From the NCBI GenBank assembly GCA_947499775.1, contig CANMPY010000056.1, forward strand, positions 1 to 8,534: a stretch of 8,534 nucleotides of DNA, read 5' to 3'. Below are positions 1 through 6,828 of the stretch, in pieces (positions within the stretch are counted from its first letter, which is position 1; each line of letters starts with the position of its first letter). Both the position numbers and the translations under genes were made by a program. The notes under the pieces are model-generated. The model searched no databases. It saw nothing but the letters and a program-made list of their open reading frames with translations, and was not told the origin of the DNA. Source of the stretch: Bacteroidota bacterium. Lineage in GTDB: Bacteria; Bacteroidota; Bacteroidia; NS11-12g; UBA9320.

Positions 1-2062
1 AAAAGGCAAAAATGGAAATGATAGCATTTATAGTAACGATTGGTATCGCTATACCGATTTCACCAAAAAAGATTCTACTATTATTTCTCAATCCCTCCAT
101 TGGAGAAGCAAGAGCCAAGCTGGATGGGATACGCTAAAACAAGCTAATCCAAATAAATTTAGCGGCTTAAAAGTTACACCTGGTGTATACCGCCATGTAT
201 ACCGAAAATCGAATCGTTATTTCCCAACCTTCCAACTTCGAAACACAGAAGGTTGTTTCCAACCGCGTAATAAAGAAGTAGATGTTGGATTCTACTGGAA
301 TTGGACATACTCTGATACCATTGTTTGCCATGGCAACACTGATATTGTATTGAGAGATAGTATTCATTACTTTGCTTACGAAGATCCTTTCGTATGGCTT
401 AATCCTACAGCTTATTGGAAAGATGCCAAGCGTTTCCTAGCTCAACGTGAAACTAAGAAAATAGACTTTAATGAGCACGATGACTCAACTAAAGCTAATA
501 AGTTTGGTGTTACAGGACTTGGTATACCTCCATTTGCATGGCGATATGACGATCCAGGAATTTATACCATCCGTATAGCCATGAAAGATAGCTCAGGTTG
601 TGTAGATACTGCCCGTCAAAAAGTTTATGTTACAGGCGTACATGCTGGTTTCAAAATATTAAACCCAGGCGCAAGTTGTAAAAACATTATATCGTTCTAC
701 GATACAAGTATTCTTGTTGATCCTTGCTTAGCTGCAAAAGGAAAACCTTGCGATAATATTATCGAATACACTTGGGATTTTGGAGATGGCAAGCAACAAA
801 GTAAGCTACAACACCCATCGCATGACTTTACTTCAAACGGCTACTTTACCATTCGCTTAAAGGTGAGAACTAAATTAGGTTGTATTGACAGCGCTAGTAT
901 GGTATTCTTTATAGCTGGGCCACAACCTTACTTTAACCCGATAGGCGATACAATAATATGTGTTGGCGATTCAGTAATGTTTGATAACTTAAGTAAAGAT
1001 CCATTATTTGAACCTAAATGGGAATGGGATTTTGGTGATGGACAGGTTCAAAGTGATAGTGGTTTACGAAAAATCATAGGACACCGTTACAGCAAACCAG
1101 GTAATTATGAGGTATATTTAACACAGTTCGACAAGTTGAATGGAACTAACATCCGTTGCTCAGAAATATATCCAGATACAAGCGCCGAAGTATTAATCAA
1201 AATTAAACGTATCATAAAAGTGAAACCGGTAGCCCCAGCTAACTTTACGATAGCACCAAACGATACAATTTGTCCAAATGCAACCATCGACTTTTTAGCT
1301 GAATCAGATCCGATATATACCCGTTGGAGTTGGAAGTTTGGAACTGGAGATACTTTGTTTACAATTGATAGTACCGTTAAATACACCTATGCAAAAACAG
1401 GGAAATACACGGTTACCATGATTCCAGATTACGATACACCTGAATTCCATAAATGCCTTGACACCATTAAAAAAGACATAATTGTTTTAGATGTAAAAGC
1501 CGATTTCACTATTGATGAAACAACCAACCCAAGTTTCTGTTTCAAAAATGCATCTGTTGGGGCGGTTAAATACGAATGGATTGTTAAAGATCCAGGAGTA
1601 TTCACAAAAGGAACTGCTACCGATTTTGAACCATGTTACCAATGGAACGATACTGGCTGCCATAAAGTAACCTTAGTTGCTACCAACGAAATTGGATGTA
1701 CCGATACAACCGAACAAACTGTTTGTTCAACTTTTGTGGCGGTATTTATTCCTTACAATGTATTTACTCCAGAACCTAAAGATTTATTTAATGATGAATT
1801 TAGAGTAAAAGCAGAGGGCTTAGAAACATTTGATATTTCCATTTACAACCGTTGGGGAGAAGTGGTATTCGAAAGTAAAGATCCCGCATTCAGATGGAAT
1901 GGAAAAGTTAAGAATACCGGAGCAGATTGCCCAGAGGGAACCTACTTCTATTTGATAAACTTTAAAATTATTAAAAAACCACTCAACGTTGGAAAAGGAG
2001 ATTTACCTGCTAAAGATGATAGACCTATCAGTGGTACAGTAACTCTGATAAGAGGTAAATAA
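1..2062 (+). CDS. Secreted PKD-repeat protein with type B (CHU_C) T9SS sorting domain, 5'-truncated by the window
   Basis: The reading frame is open from base 2 to the TAA at 2060-2062, giving 686 visible residues, so the true start lies left of the window; the TTG at 350 is internal. At least five Ig-like/PKD modules follow one another, several opening with a Asp-Thr-Ile-x-Cys motif. Clear DFGDG cores lie at 776-790 and 1028-1042, and a degenerate KFGTGD at 1334-1351; the last module (about 1500-1735) has no core motif. From about 1742 to the end lies a gliding-motility-associated C-terminal domain, with VFTP, then NRWGE (about 1847-1861), WNG and a CPEGTYFY block. In known members this domain directs export through the type IX secretion system and retention at the cell surface. 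Paired cysteines in the repeats suggest disulfides outside the cell. Likely an adhesin or matrix protein; the ligand cannot be told. Family assignment is secure, role inferred. Confidence 0.93.
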   Translation, partial: KGKNGNDSIYSNDWYRYTDFTKKDSTIISQSLHWRSKSQAGWDTLKQANPNKFSGLKVTPGVYRHVYRKSNRYFPTFQLRNTEGCFQPRNKEVDVGFYWNWTYSDTIVCHGNTDIVLRDSIHYFAYEDPFVWLNPTAYWKDAKRFLAQRETKKIDFNEHDDSTKANKFGVTGLGIPPFAWRYDDPGIYTIRIAMKDSSGCVDTARQKVYVTGVHAGFKILNPGASCKNIISFYDTSILVDPCLAAKGKPCDNIIEYTWDFGDGKQQSKLQHPSHDFTSNGYFTIRLKVRTKLGCIDSASMVFFIAGPQPYFNPIGDTIICVGDSVMFDNLSKDPLFEPKWEWDFGDGQVQSDSGLRKIIGHRYSKPGNYEVYLTQFDKLNGTNIRCSEIYPDTSAEVLIKIKRIIKVKPVAPANFTIAPNDTICPNATIDFLAESDPIYTRWSWKFGTGDTLFTIDSTVKYTYAKTGKYTVTMIPDYDTPEFHKCLDTIKKDIIVLDVKADFTIDETTNPSFCFKNASVGAVKYEWIVKDPGVFTKGTATDFEPCYQWNDTGCHKVTLVATNEIGCTDTTEQTVCSTFVAVFIPYNVFTPEPKDLFNDEFRVKAEGLETFDISIYNRWGEVVFESKDPAFRWNGKVKNTGADCPEGTYFYLINFKIIKKPLNVGKGDLPAKDDRPISGTVTLIRGK

Positions 2063-2083
2063 TCTTTTGAACCTCTATTAAAC

Positions 2084-2125
2084 AAAAAAAGACCCGTTTG
2101 AATTTATCAGACGGGTCTTTTTTTT
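2084..2125 (+). terminator. Strong Rho-independent terminator after the PKD protein gene
   Basis: A run of seven A (2084-2090) leads into an 11-bp stem (2091-2101 with 2107-2117, one G-U pair) with a five-base ATTTA loop, followed by eight T (2118-2125). The A and T runs can extend the stem to about 18 bp. It starts 22 bases after the stop codon. Because the A run becomes a U tract on the other strand, the hairpin could also stop transcription from the right, although no minus-strand gene nearby requires that. Confidence 0.9.
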
Positions 2126-2172
2126 ATACACTTTAAACAAAAAAGTTGCATACCACAAAATTTTATAGTTGG

Positions 2173-2201
2173 TTTGTTCACGATTGACACTTTCACATTT
2201 G
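2173..2201 (+). promoter_or_regulatory. Candidate Bacteroidota promoter for the nucleotidylyltransferase gene
   Basis: TTTG at 2173-2176 is followed, after 17 bases, by CACATTTG at 2194-2201, which matches the TAnnTTTG -7 element except for its first T. The gene start is 58 bases downstream. A promoter is expected here because the preceding terminator separates this gene from the PKD gene. Other weak matches exist, such as TATAGTTG at 2164-2171, so the exact site is uncertain. Confidence 0.35.
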
Positions 2202-2259
2202 CCTATTTCAATTGATAGAGCGATTATTAAATTTAGCATAAAAACCCTCCCTGAAAAAT

Positions 2260-3255
2260 ATGAAAGCCATAATACCTGTTGCTGGAATTGGAAGCCGACT
2301 TCGACCGCATACCCATACCCAACCTAAATCATTAATCCCTGTTGCTGGCAAACCAATTTTAGCTCACATAGTAGATAGCTTAATTGAAGTAGGTATTAAT
2401 GAATACGTTTTCATAATTGGCTATCTAGGTGATAAGATTGAACAATATATTTCAACAACCTATCCAGATATCCGCAGTTTTTTTGTAGTACAAACCGATG
2501 GCAAAGGAACCGGTCATGCTATTTGGCTTGCTCAAGATTTATTAAAAGATAACGAACCTGTTTTTATTGTTTTTGGTGATACTATAATTCAAGCCGATTT
2601 GAAACAAATTGCCACTTCAACAAAATCTTTATTGGGGGTAAAAAAGGTAAACGACCCTCGCGAATTTGGAGTTGCCGAAATAGATGATTCAGGATTAATA
2701 CAGCGTTTGGTTGAAAAACCAAATATTCCAAAATCAAATCAAGCTTTGGTTGGAATTTATAAAATTTGCGAAACCAAACAGTTAAAACAAGCTTTAAATT
2801 ATAATATTGAAAATAGCATACTAACCCGTGGCGAATATCAATTAACCGATGCCCTTATGCACATGATAAAAACGGGAATAAAAATGTATGCCTATGATGT
2901 AGACGGTTGGTTTGATTGTGGTAAAAAAGACATTCTTTTAGAAACCAATGCCATATTGCTTAAAGGTAAAGAATATGTTAGAGCCGTGTCGTCCGATTAC
3001 GAAAGCACCATCATTGTTGATCCGGTATATATTGGAAAGCATTCAAAAATTTCAAATTCTATTATTGGTCCTAATGTATCTATTGGCGATAATGTTATTG
3101 TGGATTATTCCATTATACGAAATTCAATTATCGGGCCCCATTCTCATCTCGATAACGCAAACCTCGTAAACAGTGTAATTGGAAATGATGCCAGTTTACA
3201 TGGCATTTCGCTAAGCTTAAATTTGGGCGATAATACAGAAATTAACTTTGGTTAA
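2260..3255 (+). CDS. Sugar-phosphate nucleotidylyltransferase (NDP-sugar pyrophosphorylase) with left-handed beta-helix C-terminus
   Basis: The 331-residue protein should join a nucleoside triphosphate and a sugar 1-phosphate to give an NDP-sugar and pyrophosphate, in the cytoplasm, feeding polysaccharide or cell-wall synthesis. The N-terminal nucleotidyltransferase fold carries the signature GIGSRLRP (residues 9-16) with Lys23, a GTGHA base-binding loop (83-87), GDT with metal-binding Asp107, VEKP (151-154), GEYQLTDA (191-198) and WFDCG (217-221) with the likely second metal ligand Asp219. Residues about 256-314 form imperfect hexapeptide repeats of a left-handed beta-helix, too short to be a full acetyltransferase such as that of GlmU. 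The start at 2260 fits the family N-terminus (MKAIIPVAG); the upstream bases are A-rich with no Shine-Dalgarno sequence. It stands alone between a terminator and a convergent gene, so context does not reveal the sugar. Relatives are labelled glucose-1-phosphate thymidylyltransferase or mannose-1-phosphate guanylyltransferase; I leave the substrate open. Confidence 0.92.
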   Translation: MKAIIPVAGIGSRLRPHTHTQPKSLIPVAGKPILAHIVDSLIEVGINEYVFIIGYLGDKIEQYISTTYPDIRSFFVVQTDGKGTGHAIWLAQDLLKDNEPVFIVFGDTIIQADLKQIATSTKSLLGVKKVNDPREFGVAEIDDSGLIQRLVEKPNIPKSNQALVGIYKICETKQLKQALNYNIENSILTRGEYQLTDALMHMIKTGIKMYAYDVDGWFDCGKKDILLETNAILLKGKEYVRAVSSDYESTIIVDPVYIGKHSKISNSIIGPNVSIGDNVIVDYSIIRNSIIGPHSHLDNANLVNSVIGNDASLHGISLSLNLGDNTEINFG

Positions 3256-3256
3256 T

Positions 3257-5671
3257 TTAAGCCCATTCCGGAAATTGAATAGGATTATATTGGCTCATTA
3301 AGTTGTAAAGTTTTATAAAAACCTCATCAACATTTGGCTTCGAAAAATAATCCCCATCAGTACCATAAGCCGGCCTATGTTCTTTAGAAGCTATGGTTAC
3401 AGGCTCGGCATCCAAATAACAATATCCAGACTGAACTTCTAACACGTGCTGCATCATATAGGCAGTAGCTCCACCTGGAACATCCTCATCCAAAAACACA
3501 ACCTTGTTGGTTTTCTTAACTGATTGAACTAAGCTGTGATTGACATCAAAAGGCAATAAGGTTTGTATATCGATAAGCTCAACCGAAATGCCATGTTTTT
3601 CAAGTTCAATACAAGCATCAAAGGCAATTCTACAACTGCTACCGTATGTAATTAAAGTTATATCCTTACCTTCTCGTAATATTTCGGGTACGCCTAATGG
3701 CAATGAAAATTCTCCAATATTATCGGGCAACTTTTCTTTTAGTCTATAGCCATTAAGGCATTCAATAACTAAGGCCGGCTCATCACTTTTTAATAATGTA
3801 TTATAAAACCCTGAGGCTTGAGTCATGTTTCGAGGTACAAGTACATGAATGCCTCTAATCGCATTTAAAATCATACCCATTGGCGAACCACTGTGCCAAA
3901 CCCCTTCGAGACGATGCCCGCGGGTGCGAATTATTACTGGGGCTTTTTGTCCGCCCATCGTTCGATATTGAAGAGTAGCTAAGTCGTCGCTCATTATTTG
4001 AATGGCATACAATAAATAGTCTAAATATTGAATCTCGGCAATCGGCCTTAAGCCTCGCATGGCTAATCCAATGGCTTGCCCAACAATACTCAATTCTCTA
4101 ATCCCAGTATCAACAACGCGCAATTCCCCATATTTTTCTTGCATACCGGCCAAACCTTGATTTACATCGCCAATTTTACCAACGTCTTCACCAAAGGCAA
4201 TTACCCTATTGTCGCGAGCCAATGCTGCATCAAAACACGCTTGAACAATTTCTCTACCATCAACCGAAGGCGATGCATCACTATAAACCGGAGCAATTGA
4301 TGGTATTTTTAAAGCCGAACTGCTGCTTTGACTTAATACATTTGAATTATATCTAAATTGTCCATCCTCATTCAACGATTGCAACCAATTTAAAACATCA
4401 ATACGCTGCTTGTTTTTGTCATTTAGGGTAAGCCTCAATGCACTATTTATCGCACTTAAAATTTCCTTTCGGTTTATTTCGGTCTGTTTTTTTAAATGTT
4501 CAATTAAGGATAAAATCTCTTCCTTATTAGTAACCGAATCAGCAAGATTTTCTAAAATTACTACCGTTTTGTCCCTATCGTCTAATAGGGGTTGAAGAAA
4601 TGCATTCCAAGCCGCTTTTTGTTCCAACTTCACAAAACCTATAGCTTCTTCTTCGATAAAATTCAATTCTTCGCTGGTAGCTATTCCTGACTTAACCATC
4701 CATTCCCTCATTTTATGGATACAGTCATTTTCAATTTCCCAGTCTAATCTTTCTTTCGATTTATACCTTTCATGCGAACCCGACGTGGAATGCCCCTGAG
4801 GTTGGGTCATTTCAGTTACATGGATTATGACAGGAGTATGTATGTCGCGACACAGTTTGGTTGCTTTCTGATAGGTTTTTATTAATGCTGGATAATCCCA
4901 CCCTTTGACCGTAAATAACTCATACCCCTTTCCATTTTCATCCGTTTGAAACCCACTTAATATTGAGCTTAGATTTTCTTTCGTGGTTTGATATTTAGCA
5001 TGAACTGATATTCCATACTCATCGTCCCAAATGCTTATCAGCATAGGCACTTGCAAAACACCTCCCGCATTGACTACTTCCCAAAAACCACCTTCGCTTG
5101 TACTTGCATTTCCAATTGTTCCAAAGGCTATTTCATTTCCGTTAATAGAAAAATCAGAATAATCATGCAAAATATTATTTTCTCTATAAAGTTTTGAGGC
5201 ATAAGCCAACCCTAATAATCGCGGCATTTGACCAGCCGTAGGTGATATGTCGGCTGACGAATTGTAATTATTGGTTTGCGATTTCCATGACCCATCTTCA
5301 TTTAATAAACGTGTTCCAAAGTGGCCGTTCATACTCCTACCAGCCGAACATGGTTCGCGGGTTACGTCTGGATCTGCATAAAGTTGAGCAAAAAATTCAC
5401 GAATGGAGCTCATGCCTTTAGCAAACATGAAAGTTTGATCGCGATAATATCCCGAGCGAAAATCTCCTTTATTAAAAAATTTTGCCATGGCTAATTGAGC
5501 CACTTCTTTTCCATCTCCAAAAATACCAAACTTAGCTTTCCCGGTTAATACTTCCTTGCGACCCAACAGACTTGCTTGCCTGCTTTGAAAAGCAATTTTA
5601 TAATCTGTTAATACTTCGCTTTTGAAATCTTCACGTGTCATGGCGACATTTCCTGTAGCAGTTTGACTCAT
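3257..5671 (-). CDS. Fused E1 alpha/beta subunit of a 2-oxoacid (probably branched-chain) dehydrogenase complex
   Basis: The 804-residue chain joins the alpha and beta subunits of the heterotetrameric E1 type. E1 uses thiamine diphosphate to decarboxylate a 2-oxoacid and transfers the acyl group to the lipoyl arm of E2. The alpha half (residues about 20-330) has FGDGKE (51-56), YYRDQ (75-79), the diphosphate region GNASTSEG (187-194) through WDDEYG (215-220), and the loop GHSTSGSHERY (293-303). A helical, low-conservation linker spans about 330-465. The beta half (about 470-804) shows GEDVG (494-498), DTGIRE (521-526) with the likely catalytic Glu526, HSGS (593-596), and a C-terminal transketolase-type domain from about 663. 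No E2 or E3 gene is nearby, so the complex is assembled from elsewhere; branched-chain 2-oxoacid is the best guess, with 2-oxoglutarate or pyruvate possible. Start: ATG at 5671 lies just after a consensus promoter; ATG at 5641, preceded by AGGAAA, is an alternative giving 794 residues. The TTG at 5692 lies upstream of the -7 element and is rejected. Confidence 0.93.
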   Translation of the reverse strand: MSQTATGNVAMTREDFKSEVLTDYKIAFQSRQASLLGRKEVLTGKAKFGIFGDGKEVAQLAMAKFFNKGDFRSGYYRDQTFMFAKGMSSIREFFAQLYADPDVTREPCSAGRSMNGHFGTRLLNEDGSWKSQTNNYNSSADISPTAGQMPRLLGLAYASKLYRENNILHDYSDFSINGNEIAFGTIGNASTSEGGFWEVVNAGGVLQVPMLISIWDDEYGISVHAKYQTTKENLSSILSGFQTDENGKGYELFTVKGWDYPALIKTYQKATKLCRDIHTPVIIHVTEMTQPQGHSTSGSHERYKSKERLDWEIENDCIHKMREWMVKSGIATSEELNFIEEEAIGFVKLEQKAAWNAFLQPLLDDRDKTVVILENLADSVTNKEEILSLIEHLKKQTEINRKEILSAINSALRLTLNDKNKQRIDVLNWLQSLNEDGQFRYNSNVLSQSSSSALKIPSIAPVYSDASPSVDGREIVQACFDAALARDNRVIAFGEDVGKIGDVNQGLAGMQEKYGELRVVDTGIRELSIVGQAIGLAMRGLRPIAEIQYLDYLLYAIQIMSDDLATLQYRTMGGQKAPVIIRTRGHRLEGVWHSGSPMGMILNAIRGIHVLVPRNMTQASGFYNTLLKSDEPALVIECLNGYRLKEKLPDNIGEFSLPLGVPEILREGKDITLITYGSSCRIAFDACIELEKHGISVELIDIQTLLPFDVNHSLVQSVKKTNKVVFLDEDVPGGATAYMMQHVLEVQSGYCYLDAEPVTIASKEHRPAYGTDGDYFSKPNVDEVFIKLYNLMSQYNPIQFPEWA

Positions 5672-5678
5672 AATGGGG

Positions 5679-5710
5679 CAAAGATAATTCAAAGCCCGCT
5701 AACCCCCAAA
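5679..5710 (-). promoter_or_regulatory. Consensus Bacteroidota promoter of the E1 gene
   Basis: Read on the minus strand, TTTG (5710-5707) is followed after exactly 20 bases by TATCTTTG (5686-5679), a perfect TTTG-N20-TAnnTTTG match. Transcription would be expected to begin a few bases further on, around 5673-5676. That leaves almost no leader before the ATG at 5671, or about 30-35 bases before the ATG at 5641. Confidence 0.8.
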
Positions 5711-5899
5711 GAATGAATTGGGTTCATCCGTTTTATTATTAGTACAAATAAAATAGGATTATAGGATGTTTTACCTCTAATTCGTGTTGCTCATTATAGG
5801 GCATAGCCTTATTTTTGAAACATCAAATTTTTCAATTCTATTATAAAATTCTGCAACACATTTAGTCTGAACATAGTTTTAGGCTGCCTGAGTTGCTCC
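5693..5899. other. Divergent intergenic region between the E1 and membrane-protein genes
   Basis: It holds two outward-facing promoters (5679-5710 on minus, 5786-5817 on plus) separated by about 75 bases. Between them lie a small inverted repeat, ATGAA-N5-TTCAT (5713-5727), next to the E1 -33 box, and a tandem 7-base direct repeat ATAGGAT (5753-5759 and 5761-5767). Either could bind a regulator, but both are short enough to be chance in AT-rich DNA. Bases 5819-5899 are an open in-frame extension of the downstream gene. Confidence 0.55.
5786..5817 (+). promoter_or_regulatory. Probable Bacteroidota promoter of the membrane-protein gene
   Basis: GTTG (5786-5789, three of four bases of the -33 box) is followed after 20 bases by TATTTTTG (5810-5817), a perfect TAnnTTTG -7 element. 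The spacer equals that of the divergent E1 promoter. The predicted start of transcription is near 5821-5824. That leaves about 77 bases before the ATG at 5900, or essentially no leader if translation begins in the in-frame extension. Confidence 0.65.
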
Positions 5900-6658
5900 A
5901 TGTTTTTTTTAGAGCCCAATTCATTAAGCGGCAATAAATTAGATTATCTAATTCTACTATGCTGTGCGGTATGGGTAATATATACTTTCGATCATATTCT
6001 AGATGGGAAAAAACATAATGGTCAATCGGGCATTTTAAGGTATGATCAAAATTTTAACTCCCACCGCACCCTCATTCCAATCTGTTGCCTGGTATCGGCC
6101 TATGCACTTTGGCTAGTTTACATAAACAGATCTACTGTATTTGTTAATAATGGCTTAATGCTGCTACCCGTGCTTTCAATTTATTTTTTTTTAAAATTTA
6201 ACAACAAGCTGAAATCCATACTCAAAATGGTAATTGTTTCGATTATTGTATCTACTGTAATTGTAAATCTATACTATTCCGATTTTTATGCATTACTTAA
6301 GTTAGAGTGGATTATTATGGCGCTTCTTGTATTGTTAAATCAATTATTGTTAAATTATTTCGAAAGCGCCAAATCCATTGAAAACATTGAAAACCCAATC
6401 AATGAAAATTACCTTCACTTAGCCAAGCGAATCTTTATTTGGATTGTTTTGGTTTTGATGGCGGCTACCTTTCTCAATACTGATTCTTGGCCATTTACCC
6501 TTTCGCTATTAAGCGTAGCCTTGTTTTTGAGGGTAATTTTATATTATGAAAAATGGTTTTCACTGAAAGATAGATTCCGTTTTTGGGCTGATTTTAGTTT
6601 TGTACTTCTTTGGCCTGTCTTAAAAATATTCCACGCCATTTTAGGTTTAGTGAATTAG
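5900..6658 (+). CDS. Polytopic inner-membrane protein, possibly UbiA-like
   Basis: From the ATG at 5900 the protein has 252 residues and about eight hydrophobic segments (roughly 16-30, 58-75, 82-98, 107-124, 135-152, 176-192, 199-215, 231-250). After the first comes a polar motif YTFDHILDGKK (28-38), followed by Arg47 and the pair His55-Arg56. An Asn147-Gln148...Glu155 stretch and a charged RFRFWAD (225-231) lie before the last helix. An Asp-x3-Asp motif after a helix recalls the first aspartate motif of UbiA prenyltransferases, and I believe an uncharacterised UbiA-like family has this pattern. The second UbiA Asp-rich motif is not evident, so enzymatic activity is unproven. The frame stays open upstream to 5819 and encodes a further hydrophobic segment with no ATG, GTG or TTG, so the true N-terminus may lie earlier than 5900. 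T runs of eight (5903-5910) and nine (6184-6192) bases are notable. No functional partner is seen nearby. Confidence 0.72.
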   Translation: MFFLEPNSLSGNKLDYLILLCCAVWVIYTFDHILDGKKHNGQSGILRYDQNFNSHRTLIPICCLVSAYALWLVYINRSTVFVNNGLMLLPVLSIYFFLKFNNKLKSILKMVIVSIIVSTVIVNLYYSDFYALLKLEWIIMALLVLLNQLLLNYFESAKSIENIENPINENYLHLAKRIFIWIVLVLMAATFLNTDSWPFTLSLLSVALFLRVILYYEKWFSLKDRFRFWADFSFVLLWPVLKIFHAILGLVN

Positions 6659-6690
6659 GGCGCATCGCTATTTCAGCAAATAAATACCCC

Positions 6691-6715
6691 AGAGCCAATA
6701 TGAATAAATGGCTCT
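6691..6715 (+). terminator. Weak hairpin, possible terminator after the membrane-protein gene
   Basis: AGAGCCA (6691-6697) and TGGCTCT (6709-6715) form a perfect 7-bp stem with an 11-base loop, 33 bases after the stop codon at 6656-6658. The sequence directly after the stem is A-rich; the only T run (6729-6736) is 13 bases away. It is therefore not a textbook intrinsic terminator and could be a 3'-end stabilising structure. Confidence 0.35.
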
Positions 6716-6791
6716 TAAAATTTGGACGTTTTTTTTGATACCAACTTGATAATGTTATTAAAAATAGCAAATTCGAATCCTTCAAAGCCAT

Positions 6792-6799
6792 TACCTTTG
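6792..6799 (+). promoter_or_regulatory. -7 element TACCTTTG upstream of the 250-residue protein gene
   Basis: TACCTTTG is a full TAnnTTTG match 29 bases before the ATG at 6829, a good distance for a short leader. No TTTG or TTG box lies at the usual 17-23 bases upstream, so only half of the promoter signature is present. Confidence 0.5.
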
Positions 6800-6828
6800 G
6801 GCCACTAAATATTAAATACCATTAGGAG

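Noticed and set aside
350..352. TTG as start of the PKD-repeat protein
   Set aside because: The frame is open without a stop from base 2 and the upstream residues look like the same repeat protein, so this is an internal codon of a gene truncated by the window edge.
1105..1386. Antisense open frame of 93 codons inside the PKD gene
   Set aside because: It lies wholly within a well-supported gene on the other strand, has no recognisable domain or start signals, and is explained as a shadow frame.
2948..3169. Open frame of 73 codons inside the beta-helix part of the nucleotidylyltransferase
   Set aside because: Ile/Leu-rich shadow of the hexapeptide repeats in another frame, with no independent start signals.
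3242..3255. TTAAC-TTTG-GTTAA hairpin at the end of the nucleotidylyltransferase gene as a terminator
   Set aside because: Only five AT-rich base pairs and no T tract on either strand; too weak to call.
6594..6791. Minus-strand frame of 65 codons spanning the end of the membrane-protein gene
   Set aside because: Overlaps a better gene, has no promoter or domain, and its sequence composition looks random.
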